Position numbers and translations under genes: made by a program. From contig QANU01066072.1 in the NCBI GenBank assembly GCA_003254905.1, forward strand, positions 511,940-575,939: a DNA stretch of 64,000 nucleotides. The letters run 5' to 3'. This document shows positions 17,094 to 28,229 of the stretch, piece after piece (the first letter of the stretch is position 1; every line of letters starts with the position of its first letter). The notes beneath the pieces were generated by a model. The model was not told the DNA's origin, made no database searches, and worked only from the letters and a program-made list of their open reading frames with translations. Source of the stretch: Nissolia schottii. Taxonomy: Eukaryota; Streptophyta; Magnoliopsida; Fabales; Fabaceae.

Positions 17094-17640
17094 TACCCGT
17101 CAAACATACGTACAACAACAATCTATCTATCCAATAAATCTATACAACATACAACAGCAACAATCTACACATACTACATCAACAACAACAATCTATACAC
17201 CATCAACAATCTACACATACCACAAACAACAGCAACAATCCACACATACCACAACAACAGCACCTTATGCATACAACAACAACATTCTATACAACAGCAA
17301 CAACATACAAATTATATTATAGTGTCACTAACACAGACAACAGACGATATTATATTACTCTATACAATAATCTACTAATGAACTAGTAAGTAAACATTTA
17401 CATACTCAAGCACAAAAAATTATTAATTAAACTAATAGAACTAATAAATTTTGCGTAAGTTAAAACTTACAAGACAGATGTACGAACCGAAGTAGAGGAG
17501 CGGTCGGGACAGGTAGTTAGTAAGAGTAAGAGCTCTGGAATTCTAGAGAGAGAAAATTTTTAGAGAGATAATGAAATTTTAGAAAATGAAAGGAGTGCTA
17601 CAGAATGGGGGGAAGGGTAAATTTATAGGCTACAGGGGCT

Positions 17641-17912
17641 GGATTCACCAACACGGTTGGCAAATTTAGGTTAAAATCGCCAACCGCGTTGCTGAATTTG
17701 GTTGAAATGGGCGTGTTCTAAAATCGCCAACCGTGTTGGTGAATTCAGCCTGAATTCGCCAAACGTATTGGCGAATCTGACGTGGATGGCCACGCGTACC
17801 GCAGAGTCCACGTCAGCCAAAACATGGGTAGTTACGTAATATGTTTTGAAACGGGGGTATTTTGATAATTTGTCCCTGTAACAGTGGCAAAAGAGAAAAA
17901 AAAAAAAAACTC
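17641..17912 (-). repeat. Right terminal inverted repeat of the MULE
   Basis: Reverse complement of the left repeat, including the block gacgtggatggccacgcg and the poly-A/poly-T edge. The repeat lies upstream of the transposase start and would contain its promoter. Confidence 0.85.
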
Positions 17913-17921
17913 TGGCATTTC

Positions 17922-19098
17922 AATATAACGTAAGTTTATTGTCAGTTAATGGCACTCTTTCTGTCTATTTTAGATATTTTTTATAAATGTACACAAATTA
18001 AGAAAATAATTAATTTATACATACTTAAAGAAAATTATTTTTTTCTTTGAAAATAGATATATTTTTTGCTTCGACACATTATATCTCTTAATAAGAGTTA
18101 AACACAGTTTCTTTAAATTATCCTTTAACATGAGACATATGTATATTATAAGTGAGTTAGCAGAAATACATAGACAAAAAATAAGAGGACATGTCATTAG
18201 TGACCGTGTATAAGACATTTGTATAAGATAAAAAATACACTCTAAATAACTTAAAATGTTATTATTGCATTAATTTAATAGAAAAAAAAAATGCATTCTA
18301 ATATGAAATGTGTTCTCATGTCCCAGTAAGGTACATAAAATACACAAATTTTTTAACCTAAAATAAATTTATGTATGTCTCAATATTTCTATCTTATCGG
18401 AGAAAATAAATACTATATTAGCGATAGTATGTAGCACGCGTGAAGTGCAAAATATTGCTCAATATTCTCCCGTCTATTTTGTCTCACTTTCATTTTTTCT
18501 TAACATAATCGAGAGTATTTATGTACCATCGTTAGACACAAGTACAGCAAAAAAAAAAGTAGTAGGTAGTTGGCCGATCAAGATTCACTCTTTTTTAAAA
18601 TGAAAATAAAAGAATTATATTCCCTAACTCATCATTCTTATTCCTTTAGAGTCAATGATTACGTTTCAATAACATGAAATGATCATGTACATAAATAATG
18701 AGATAAATAAATAATCTTGATCCATATTTAACATAATAATTACTAGTTTGACATGTCAATTTAACCCGTATCAATAAATGACTAAGTTTCTTGTATAAGC
18801 CATAACTATTGGTAGTCAAGTACTCACTCTGATAAGATTAGAATTTAAATTTCTGTAACACAATATTAACACTAATAACCATCGTTAAACAGTTACAGCT
18901 GACAAAATAAAGCATCACACAGTTTCTTTCCCAATTATCAAGGGGAAAGTCGTATTAAACGCCCTCCCTCCTTGTTTCTCCACACAACACACAGACACAA
19001 TCAATATAGTAAATATGAGGATCTCTGTGACCATATTTAAGAAAGAGGCCATGATGATTGATGATATCAACTTGTCTCCACTTGTGCCCCCCAATATA
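17922..19098. other. AT-rich spacer downstream of the SERF-like gene
   Basis: No gene, repeat family or regulatory site that I can support. The last 200 bases before 19099 are probably the 3' untranslated region of the minus-strand gene that ends there. Confidence 0.4.
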
Positions 19099-21980
19099 TT
19101 AGTTTTTAAGATGAGGGAAACAAGCATAAACATCAGATTTAGGGTGTTTGGCTTCAGCATGCTCCCTGCACTTCACTTCTGATGTGGTGCACATGAATGT
19201 CTGCATGCACACCTTGCACTGCAATCATCAATTACATTATTAATTTTTAGTCAAGGGATCAAATTCTGCTGCAGTCACTACAGCACTACAGTAGTAGAGA
19301 AATAAAAACAGTGGGCACACACGAGATTCAAATCCATTAGTAAATTGGGATATCAAACCAACAAAACATGCAAAGATTTCAAATATTGTGGATTGCAGAT
19401 GTAAAATCATTAAGAACGTGTATATTTCAACAATCTTACTAGAGAATGTACGGGACAAACAATGTGCATACCTCTACAAAAGAGTTTATATGGCATACCA
19501 AATTTCAAAAAACATAGTCAGCAGCAGACTGCTTAGATCATGCAGTTATAAGGTACAAGGTTGTGACATCTCCCGCAGCCCAATAATAATAATATTAAGT
19601 TCCATGGCTTTGATGCAGATGAAGTATGTCTGCTACAATTTTAACCAATACTTTCCATCTTGATTTTTTTATACTATCTTTTCCTTTTTCTTCGCTGTCG
19701 CAACTAGACATTTTAAAAATTTTAAAACATGACAAAGTAAAACTTGTGAAATTGGAGTGATATTTAACGGATTAGGACCCTCTCATTTTTAAAATGAACA
19801 TGAGAGGGTCATGTTCACATCTCCACTCTTCATTAACATCCCAGTGTCATATTGACATAAGAATGTCATGTAAATGAAGGGATGGAGATGAGAACATGAC
19901 ATGGGTCTTGATCCATATTTAATACTTCCCCAATTATTTCAGAATCTGCAACACCCTGGTATGATGCCCGAATCACATTTTCACAATCTTTACTGTGAAA
20001 AGAGGATATATATTCAAAAGATATTCCACAAATGAAAAAAAAAAAAAAAAAANNNNNNNNNNNNNNNAAAAAAAAAAAAAAAAAAAAAAAAAAAAACAGC
20101 ACCCTAGTCCCTAAGGATGGTTCACTAAACACAGAACATAGGAAACATAGGACTCTCTTAGGTGTAAGAGAGATGCTGCTGACATTAGCAGTTCATAAAA
20201 GCAGAGTAAAAAAACACCAATTAGACAAATTAAACAGCAAACCTATACAGCAGCTTTCATCCACTGAAATAATACACAGCAATATTAAATTATCGAATCC
20301 AAACCTCATTATTCCACCAGATACAAGGACCCAGGCGTGTATTTCAATATGCATGGAGAAATATAAAGGCAGTGGAGGAAACATGAAACACTAGGAGAAT
20401 CAGAAGCTGGTATGAGATACATAAACGCCATATGTACCTGGATCGTCATTGCTTTCTTGTTTGAATCCAGCTGGCTTCCTGGAGTAAATCAAACAAATCA
20501 TTAGAATAAAAAACTACACCAGATCTAACACACACACAGAGACTCAATTTTCCAATTGTTTTTTTTTTAATTGAAGGCTAAACCCTAAATCTGAATCGTC
20601 GTTGCTCTCGTGTTTGAATCAAGCTGGCTTCCCAGTGCATATCAAACAAATCATTAGAATCAATAACTACACCAAGATCTAACACAAACCGTCTCAATTT
20701 TCCAGAATTTTTTCAGAGCGTTAAACATCTTGATAAAACTAGTAAAGGGACACAATAAAGACTACAGAGAAAATACAAAGAACAGGAAAGACTACAATTA
20801 TATTATAAGAGTTGTGCATTTGATACAATGAGAAGTGCCTATAAATATGCTAAGAAACAGAATCAGAACATAAATATAAAATCAACCTAAATCAAAAGTA
20901 ATCAAACTAAATAAACATTAGATCAATTTAAAATAAATCAAAGATATGATAATATTCTTAACACCCTCCCTCAAGCTAAAGCTCCTTGAGCTTTAAGCTT
21001 GTTACAGATCAGTGGAGGTTGTCGAAGAAGCACAAGCGGCAACAAAGAGTCTTGTATGGAAACAAGGGCTTGCACGGAAACAAAAGGGTTGGATGGAACC
21101 AACGAGCTAAGCGTAACTAGCAAAAGGCAACATCGAGAAGCAACATCGGGGGTTGTGCAGAGGCAGCAAAGGCAACATTGTGGCTGCACAGAAGCAGCAA
21201 AGGCACCATCGTGGCTACGTAGAGTCAGCAAAGGAGGAAGGGAAACCAGAACCAGCATAAATAGGAGACACATGAAAATGCGTAGGGGATTGCGTCGAGG
21301 CGTGGTGGTGCTTAGGCAACAGGGCTAGTCTTTGTGGAAAACGGAATGCGATGAAATAACCAGAGATGACAGCGAAATTTTTTATTTATTTATAGAGAGC
21401 CTAATGAAGAAGTTCTAAAGCAACAAAATTGGGTTAAGAGTTCAAGCAATAAACCATGTCTCTGATACCATGTTAAACATCTTGATAAAACTGTCAAAGG
21501 GACACAACAAAGACTACACAGAAAATACAAAGAACAGGAAAGACTACAGTTGTATTATAAGAGTTGCGAAATTGATACCATGAGAAGTGACTATAAATAT
21601 GCTAAGAAACAGAATCAGAACATAAATATAAAATCAACCTAAATCAGAAGTAATCCAGCTAAATAAACATTAGATCAATTTAAAATAAATCAAATATATG
21701 ATAATATTCTTAACACAAAAAAAAACCTATATTCCAAAATCTAAAATTGAAGGCGTCAAAGTGTGGATTCTAAATCTAATTATTGCTATCTACCAAAACA
21801 AAAAATCTAAACCCTCGCTGAACTCAACAATCCTTGTAAACTAAACAGATGATGAATAGAAGATTAATAGGTTGAATGGAGAGAAAGAATAGGGATAGAA
21901 AGATTACCCTTCTGCCCCTTCTGCTTCTCGAGATTCTTCTCACGAGCCATCTTTGCCTTCTGCCCATTGCCTCCACCCAT
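19099..21980 (-). CDS. Small SERF/At2g23090-like protein with a C-terminal C2H2 finger
   Basis: Three short exons on the minus strand: 21980-21908, 20478-20438 and 19218-19099; both introns are GT-AG and the joined frame gives 77 aa. Residues 1-25 are basic and start MGGGNGQKAKMAREKN, the 4F5/SERF-type N terminus. Residues 26-38 (SQLDSNKKAMTIQ) come from the 41-nt middle exon. The last exon supplies C39-X2-C42-X15-H58-X4-H63, a zinc-finger-like arrangement, and ends CFPHLKN. The match in length, order and motifs to the plant family of Arabidopsis At2g23090 is strong. Its molecular role is unknown; a nucleic-acid or protein-aggregation role would be guesswork. Intron 1 contains a TRIM retrotransposon and a decayed second copy of exon 2; intron 2 contains a MITE and the N gap. 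The exons are too short to show as ordinary open frames. Confidence 0.92.
19761..19924. mobile_element. MITE-like element in intron 2 of the SERF-like gene
   Basis: Imperfect terminal inverted repeats: tatttaacggattaggaccc on the left faces gggtcttgatccatattta on the right. Subterminal sequence (gtcatgttcacatctcc / ggagatgagaacatgac) also pairs. A perfect 11-bp hairpin, gaccctctcat/atgagagggtc, lies at 19776-19810. Non-coding. Confidence 0.55.
20037..20096. other. Assembly gap inside a homopolymer A run
   Basis: Fifteen Ns (20053-20067) sit within poly-A, so the true length of the run is unknown. It lies in intron 2 of the minus-strand gene and does not affect coding sequence. Frames read through it are artefacts. 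Confidence 0.95.
20584..20700 (-). pseudogene. Decayed tandem copy of exon 2 of the SERF-like gene
   Basis: The segment containing true exon 2 (about 20438-20560) is repeated next to it. The copy keeps the shape of the exon (codons for SQLDSN and the final TIQ can still be read) and the following 'caaacaaatcattagaat' intron sequence. Both splice sites are lost: the acceptor CAG before the exon has become TGG, and the donor GT is absent after the final CAG, where the sequence reads ATTTAG. It is therefore a pseudo-exon, not an alternative exon. Confidence 0.75.
20719..20963 (-). repeat. 3' LTR of the TRIM-like element
   Basis: Same length as its partner and directly abutted by the polypurine tract. 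The terminal CA (minus strand) is changed to CG at 20720-20719. Confidence 0.85.
21471..21715 (-). repeat. 5' LTR of the TRIM-like element
   Basis: Canonical TG...CA ends on the minus strand and an adjacent methionine-tRNA primer site fix the borders. Confidence 0.87.
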
Positions 21981-22080
21981 GTCTGATGCCGCAGGGTGAG
22001 ACCAAACAGAACCCTAATTTTCCCGAAAGGAGAGAAGCGAGTTGAGTCGCGGAAGCAGGAGCTGGACGACAAACCCGAAT

Positions 22081-22654
22081 GGCGATGATGTGCTACAATT
22101 AATCAAAAGCCTTTCCCCCCACCCAAATTATATTTGGTAACACTGGGCACACTACCCACTTGTTATTTTTTACTTTATCTGAACCAAAGGCCGAAGGGAC
22201 TCTCAACCAAAAATATTTAAGGGCCTAAGCCCAAATTCTTTTTTGGTAAATTTCTAGTCAATTGTTTTTATCAAGTTTTGATTTGTGGGAAGAAAATTGT
22301 TTTGGGAGACTTAATTTATAAATTTACATATCAACTTACACATCTCAATAAGTAACACTTGCTATTGCTCTTGCCGGAGTAGGATCTCACTTCATAGAGA
22401 AAAAGTAAACCATTATACATCTTGAGATTTTTTTTAACTAAGATAATAAGAATATTAATCTTGGATTCTTTCGTTTCACGAGATGCAAGATTCTGTTAGC
22501 ATTGGACAAAGGAATATGTCACTTGAGCTTCTACCTCTTGGCAAAGTATATGCTAAATTAAAATATTTAATAATAAATAATATGTGTGTCGATATAATGT
22601 CTTGCATAACATGTGTACAAAATATCACAACTCCTATATCCTGAAATCAATAAA
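22081..22654. other. Upstream spacer of the SERF-like gene
   Basis: Contains the minus-strand promoter side of the SERF-like gene near 22081-22150 and AT-rich DNA beyond. No further feature is supported. Confidence 0.35.
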
Positions 22655-23032
22655 TGTACCAGAGGGGTACTCTTCGGTCCCTGGAGCTCCGTGGATGTCT
22701 CGGTCGGGTGGGTACCTGCAAGGACTCCGATGCCAAAGTCAGTGGAGGTTGGAGATGAATACGTAAATATGAGGGTCAGAGTTTCTGATCTTACCTGGGT
22801 GGTTGTTCTTGTCTATATACCTGTCGAACGCCGGTGATAGGCCTTAGTCTCCGCGGACATATTGCCTTATTTGCTCCGTGGTCAACGTGGGTGATGGGAG
22901 CTGATTATGTTGGGGATAAGCGAGATGTGCGGGTCATGAATGGCTCTTCCGAGGGACGGGCCTCCAAGGTGGGTTCTGCGGGTCGGGTGAGGTCCTTCCG
23001 TGGAATGGGCCGTTTGGGCCCAGTCCATAACA
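22655..23032. mobile_element. Solo LTR with perfect 5-bp target duplication
   Basis: A 378-bp, unusually GC-rich block starts tgtacc and ends ccataaca, the TG...CA ends of an LTR. It is flanked on both sides by ataaa (22650-22654 and 23033-23037), a perfect 5-bp target-site duplication. No internal retroelement sequence or second LTR is next to it, so it fits recombination between LTRs that removed the body. The superfamily cannot be told; short frames within it are not genes. Orientation is not certain. Confidence 0.8.
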
Positions 23033-23147
23033 ATAAACTAAGACTCATATATAACACTCATTTCGTTGATTCAATGTTTGGGTTGATATTGATCTCAAAC
23101 TGAGTACAAAAAGTTTAAAGTTAATGTTTCAAACTAATATGACACCA

Positions 23148-23376
23148 AAAATGTTACATGTACACCCAATTTTATACACACATACATACACCATTAATAA
23201 CGCACAAACTTTATTCTCATGAGTGCACAAACATTATAAACTTATAGATAATATTCCCAATTATACTTAATTAAGTGTACAAATATTACAGGCATTAAAA
23301 TACAAACTTTATGGATATAAATATAGGGTGTATGTATGGTGTATATTTTTTGTGTACGTGTAGTAGAACTCATATG
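23148..23376 (-). mobile_element. MITE family copy 1 (inverted relative to copy 2)
   Basis: Terminal inverted repeats of the form gtacaccc...atacatacacc and its complement bound about 225 bp. The interior contains 'cacaaactttattctcatgagtgcacaaac'-like motifs in shorter shared words. The same element, reverse-complemented, lies at 46918-47150, with matching ends (gagttctactacacgtac against gagttctgctatacgtac). Confidence 0.7.
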
Positions 23377-26029
23377 ACACATAGGAGATTATGACACTTA
23401 GGAGATTAGTTGTTGAATTATTGTTGTATACACTCATTTTTTTTTTAAACAAGATGTATCATTAATGATTCAAATAAAAAATGCAAATCACACTTCTTTT
23501 TTTTAAAGCGAGATCTTTAATGATTTTTTTTTTCTAAATCATATAATCTTTTACTAAAAGCAATTCTTTCAACATTTGAGATTTGGCAAAGGGCATACTC
23601 TTCTTTTTAGAAATGGAGAGGATAACAACAACATGAGGATAACACATTCCAGATCAATATCTGGGTTACAGAACTGTGAGAGAAACACTTTGCCCAGGGA
23701 AAGGAAGAAGGAGAGAATGTTAGAGGTGCATCTAATGCGAAAACATGGTTGGTATTTATAGGAAAAAATCTGAAGTATTCCAAGGTTAGTGAAAATTAAT
23801 TGTTGGATGGTGATGGATTGTGACCAATCAAATTTGGACGATGGGCGGCAGGCTTTTATTATTTGGACGGTGACCAGTCAAACTTGGACGGTGGTGGACT
23901 TTGGATGGTGCAAGTTATAAATATTTGGACGGTGGTGGCCATTGGTTGGTGTGCATGAAAATTTATGGTTTCTTAGGTAAGTTGCAATAGTCTAAAAAAT
24001 AATTTTGCAAAAACTTTGATGAGCCCAAATGACTTGAGCGCATGCACACAAGCCCAACTCCTTTCTCAAGCCTTTTTATCATTATAACAACTAATACATA
24101 TAAACACTTGAAAAAATTAAGTAGTAACCAATTTGAGACTAGATATTTTGAAATTCTTAACATTTTCTCACATTTCTAACATTAGTTATTTCTTATCTAG
24201 AGTTTGAATTGAATGCAAAACCACCCGTTAAAGGAAATGAACACACGTGACTCCATCCTAATTGGTAAATCACAGAATATCTTTAAATGTTCACTTCATT
24301 TGAATTGTCTTTATGGCCAATCCTCATTCGGCTTTTAAAAAAAAGAAATCTTATCTGTTCCTTTAACAGTGAGAAATGAGATTAGAATGTAAATGCTAGT
24401 CCTAGAAAAGTTGATTTGGTAATAGGCGTTTATCAAGATGGAAAGAATAAAAAATACCGATATTAAACTACTTCTAATTGGCATTTTGATCAAACTACGG
24501 TACTTAAGCAAAGAAGAAACGTCCTACACGTCACACAATAAAGAAACGTCCTAACTAATAACTACGAATTTTTTCTTTACAATGATAATCGATAGGCATT
24601 CCCTCCAACAAATAGCATTAAACTAGAGTCGAAGTTAATGATTCAGTCTCCAAACATCAGGAAAGTATCCGAATCCACATCCCTTTGAGATTAACTAATT
24701 TGATAATTTCTAAATCACTTTTTCCCTTGAAAGTCCCCTCACTCCTTGTTCTACGGCCACCCCACCTATGTAACTAGTCGTGGTGGTGGAAGGGTCATTT
24801 TCCAACACCGACTTGCATATGGCTTGAGTAAAACATGTACATGCATGATGTGTCACACCTAACGTCAGTATTTTTTTCTCTCCTCTCATAAAAGTTTAAT
24901 CCAATATGCATTATTGGTATAAAAGATTTATCTTATATTATTATTAAATTATGTATGGTTATTTGTGAGATTTTTAAAATAGTGAATATAATTTTTTATA
25001 TCTTGACATAATAAATATAAGACTTAATTACGTTTATTGCTATAATGAATACATGATTGAATGTTACTACTTACTCATAATTAAACTTTTATTATTGGTT
25101 AATCCTCAATTTTATCTCTAAATTTTACACGCGAGATCAATTGAACCTTTGGACATAAAAAAGAATTCATTAGTTCTTGAACTTGATAATTGATAGACTC
25201 ATTAATCCTTTCATCTACAAGCTTTACAAAAATAGTATCATCAGCAATACCCCTGAACATTAGAAAGCATACCCTAAGTAGTACTGATAATTGTCAAATT
25301 TAAAAATTACTAACTGTAGTTTCTCAAATATCTTATGGGATAAATACCTTGTGTTACTTAATTTATTTATTTTTTATAATTTTTATAATTAAATTTATCA
25401 AATTTTGTTATCATTTCATGTTCTATAGGATTGTAATAAACTTTTTATTAGTCAAATCATTGAATGAGTCAACTTATAAGATATTTATAAATCTGCAGAC
25501 CATTTAAACTTACGATGTACCTCTCTACAAATATTGTATTAAAAATATTAAGGTAACACATTAGATTATATAATCTATCAATATGTCATATTAAATCATA
25601 AAATGATAACAAATTCAATTAATTTAGTTGTAAAAATTGTCAAAATAGATAAATTAAATAGTATAAAATATTTATTCATATTTGAGAAACCACCATTACT
25701 ACTAACATGTTTTATAAAGTTTAAGATAAAAAACTAAGGAGTCTAACAATTATAAATTTATAAATTAACAAATCATTTTTTATTTTTAGGGACTAATGGG
25801 CATTTACCATTTGATTAATCCATAACATTATGTTATGCAATGGAGAATATACCTTGCTGCTTTAATTATTTATGGTTGGCATATACTTTGCTCTCCTATG
25901 CAAAACCCACTTTCTCCCTGTCGGTTATGTTATCCATCACAGAACAGTCTCAAATTCTATTTCTGACACGGCACACACATATACACAAACTCGTAAACTC
26001 TCTCTTCCTCTTCTTCTATCAAGTAAGCC
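23377..26029. other. Long AT-rich spacer without genes
   Basis: I see no coding region. At 23808-23940 the phrase ttggacggtg and close variants recurs several times, together with gaccagtcaa/gaccaatcaa, as in a decayed short tandem repeat. The rest is AT-rich with scattered short inverted repeats. A pyrimidine-rich leader precedes the ATG at 26030. Confidence 0.4.
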
Positions 26030-27447
26030 ATGGAGCTCTTTTGGGAGCTTGCCTCCACCATAGCTCTCTCTCTCCTACTTCCTCTGATTTTCATCAAGAT
26101 CCTCTCCGTTCCCTCAAACTCAGAGCCAAATGAGAAAGTCTCTGTTGTTGGCCGCGATCATCAGGATCATCAGGATCATGACCACGGAGTCAAATCTGAT
26201 TCTCAGAGATTGGAAGCAGAAGAAATTGTTCTAATTATGGCAAAATTCGATGAATTTCGAGACGAATCAGTTCCGGATAAGCTAGTAATCCCGGAAATAG
26301 TGGACGCGAGTAGCGGATCGCACGAGATTCTCGCTTCGGAGAAGATTGACGAAAACAGAGTCTGCGATGAAATTGAAGTCGCTGATTCGGTAGAAAACCC
26401 TAAAGAGGAAACTCCACGCGATTCTGCAGCGGAAGAAAGCAATGAGGGAACTAAAATTGACGAAACGGAGGCTGAGATTGACGAATCTATGAGGAAGGAA
26501 GAAGAAGGAATCGGTGAGAATTGGGGATTATTGGATGAGGAAGATTGGGAAGGAATAGAGAGAACAGAGTTGGAGAAGCGCTTTGGTGATGCGGTGGTTT
26601 TCGTTGGATCGAAGATAAATGCTGACGTGGTTGCCGCGAGTCTTAGCAACGATGTGAAGATGAAGCTATACGGTTATCACAGGATTGCCACTCAGGGTCC
26701 TTGCCGGGAACCACAGCCAATGGCACTCAAGTTCTCTGCTCGAGCAAAGTGGTAGTTATTTTGATATTTTAAATAATTTAGAGCATTATTTTTGTTTATG
26801 AGTTGCTTAGAGTTACTGTTCGAGCTGTTACATTTGATTACTTGATGAGGTTAATGGAATACCATTTTTGTTCAAGGAATGCGTGGCAGCAACTTGGGAT
26901 TATGAGTCCAGAGATGGCCATGGAGCAATACGTTAGCCTTCTTTCAGAAAACATTCCTGATTGGGTGGCAGATTTTCCTAATGTAAGTGCATGGCTTTTT
27001 TGGTACAATATTAAGTAACATGGTTTAAAAGATATTTTATTGCTTGTCCTTTTTCATAAACCAAGAGGGGTATTATGTAGAAAAAGGTTAATTTCTCTGT
27101 GCTAAAGGTGGAAAAAAATTTGTATACTGTACACCAATAGAAATTAAGGGAGTTACCGTATATATATCACGCCAGATAGTTACGTCGACTTGATTTCTAT
27201 TGGTTGTTATTGTAAAAAATGTCATTTTTACATGTGAATACAAATTTATGTCTACATAAAAAAGGATGAGTTATTTATTGATTAGATCTCTCGTATAGAT
27301 AGAGTCATCATATTAACAATGAGGAGATGACTTGTATTATACCATAGTTGATTTTTTTATTTTTTTATTTTTGGTCTCTTTTTGTTACAGGAAAATGTTA
27401 AATCGGCTTTTGCAGACATCCATGCATTTGCAAAGCTAACCTCGTGA
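26030..27447 (+). CDS. ACBP3: Acyl-CoA-binding protein of the ACBP3 type
   Basis: Three exons: 26030-26751, 26877-26982, 27391-27447; GT-AG introns and a 294-aa product. Residues 5-27 form one hydrophobic segment (signal peptide or membrane anchor). Residues 35-170 are strongly acidic and low in complexity, with an HQDHQDHDH run. The acyl-CoA-binding domain spans about 179-272 and contains LYGYHRIATQGPC and KFSARAKWNAWQQLG, the residues that contact the CoA and acyl chain. A single C-terminal binding domain behind a hydrophobic N terminus, without ankyrin or kelch repeats, is the ACBP3 layout. Family members bind long-chain acyl-CoA and phospholipids in the secretory path or apoplast and affect autophagy, senescence and hypoxia responses. 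Assignment to ACBP3 rather than a sister class rests on domain layout. Confidence 0.88.
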
Positions 27448-28229
27448 TTTGAAGGCATATAGCTACAATAACATAATGGAGCTGAACATAAAAAGGTTCA
27501 AATATTCCATTTCCAATTCCGAAGGTTATTAGTAGCAATTAAAAAGATGTTCATACTTGCAGAATCTTTGGGTTTTCATGGAAGTAAAAAGTCACTGCAT
27601 ACTCAACTGAACATATATGGTAATGGAGTTGCGTTTCCCATATTTTGCTGCAGCATTCTTTCATCATTTGCTCGATGATACCCTCCTTGAGATCATTGCA
27701 GATCCCTGTGATTCAGGAGTGAAGTTACATTGTTGACTTGTTAAATTGTGATTAGTGAATTGTAGTTTAGGCCACAATTAAATAATTCTGTATCTTCCCT
27801 GGGTTAAGGAACTGGTCTGTATATATGATTCAATATAATGTATGCTCCTATTGGACTTCCATTAGCGTGGGGAAGATTAGTGTGTCATGTGCGCGTGTGA
27901 AACTTCGTTAGAAAGATTGTTTATAGAAGGAAATTATTCCACATAATCTTTTAGACTTGCATAACCATAATGATGCATTAAGGGCCAAACAGAAAAACAG
28001 CCATGATTTGGATGCACAAGAAATTATTCTTGACAATAAATCGATTGCGTGTAACTTGAGATAAGATTATACGCCATATTTATCAATCTTTTCCCAAAAT
28101 TCATCTACGTGTCGTGAACAAATGTGACACCAAAAGCACACCAATATGCGTCAAAGGAAAATTAGTTGAGAGAAATTTTCGAAGGTTGGCCATTATGCAA
28201 AATTCTAACGAGTATACTCACTGAAATTT
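27448..28229. other. ACBP3-like gene 3' region and spacer
   Basis: Likely 3' untranslated region to about 27840, then spacer. No other feature is supported. Confidence 0.4.

Larger units (their letters stand above)
13712..17912 (-). mobile_element. MuDR-type (MULE) DNA transposon, degenerate
   Basis: Long terminal inverted repeats define the element: left 13712 to about 13980 and right about 17641 to 17912 are reverse complements over about 270 bp with scattered mismatches. The outermost bases are gagttttttt and its complement. The flanking 9-mers tgaaatttc (13703-13711) and tggcatttc (17913-17921) match at 7 of 9 positions, as expected for an aged 9-bp MULE target duplication. The repeats contain a recurring 'gccaacgcggttggcg' motif. 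Inside, from left to right: degenerate telomere-like DNA (14080-14520), the transposase frame on the minus strand (14946-17093) and a CAA/ACA-rich leader (17100-17330). Total about 4.2 kb. Confidence 0.85.
20719..21715 (-). mobile_element. TRIM-like small LTR retrotransposon in an intron
   Basis: Two direct repeats of 245 bp, 20719-20963 and 21471-21715, begin tgttaa and end ttaaca (read either way), differing at roughly 17 positions by eye. On the minus strand the 5' LTR (21715-21471) is followed at once by TGGTATCAGAG (21470-21460), a primer-binding site for initiator methionine tRNA. The 3' LTR (20963-20719) is preceded by the purine tract GAGGGAGGG (20972-20964). The internal part is only 507 bp and has no gag or pol domain. 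The outer base at 20719 is c where t is expected. The flanking 5-mers cagag and caaaa do not form a perfect target duplication. Confidence 0.87.

Noticed and set aside
13704-17921. MULE borders at gaaatttc/gcatttc
   Set aside because: Placing the ends there leaves unrelated 9-mers outside, whereas ending at gagttt gives flanking 9-mers that match at 7 of 9 positions.
19866-20394. Frames with runs of Lys or Phe and X
   Set aside because: Artefacts of the poly-A tract and the N gap.
20971-21328. Open frames of 100 and 109 codons on both strands inside the TRIM
   Set aside because: No domain, both strands open because of composition, and they lie in the internal part of a non-coding element.
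21460-21470. tRNA gene suggested by the tRNA-Met complement
   Set aside because: It is only the 11-bp primer-binding site next to the LTR; no cloverleaf surrounds it.
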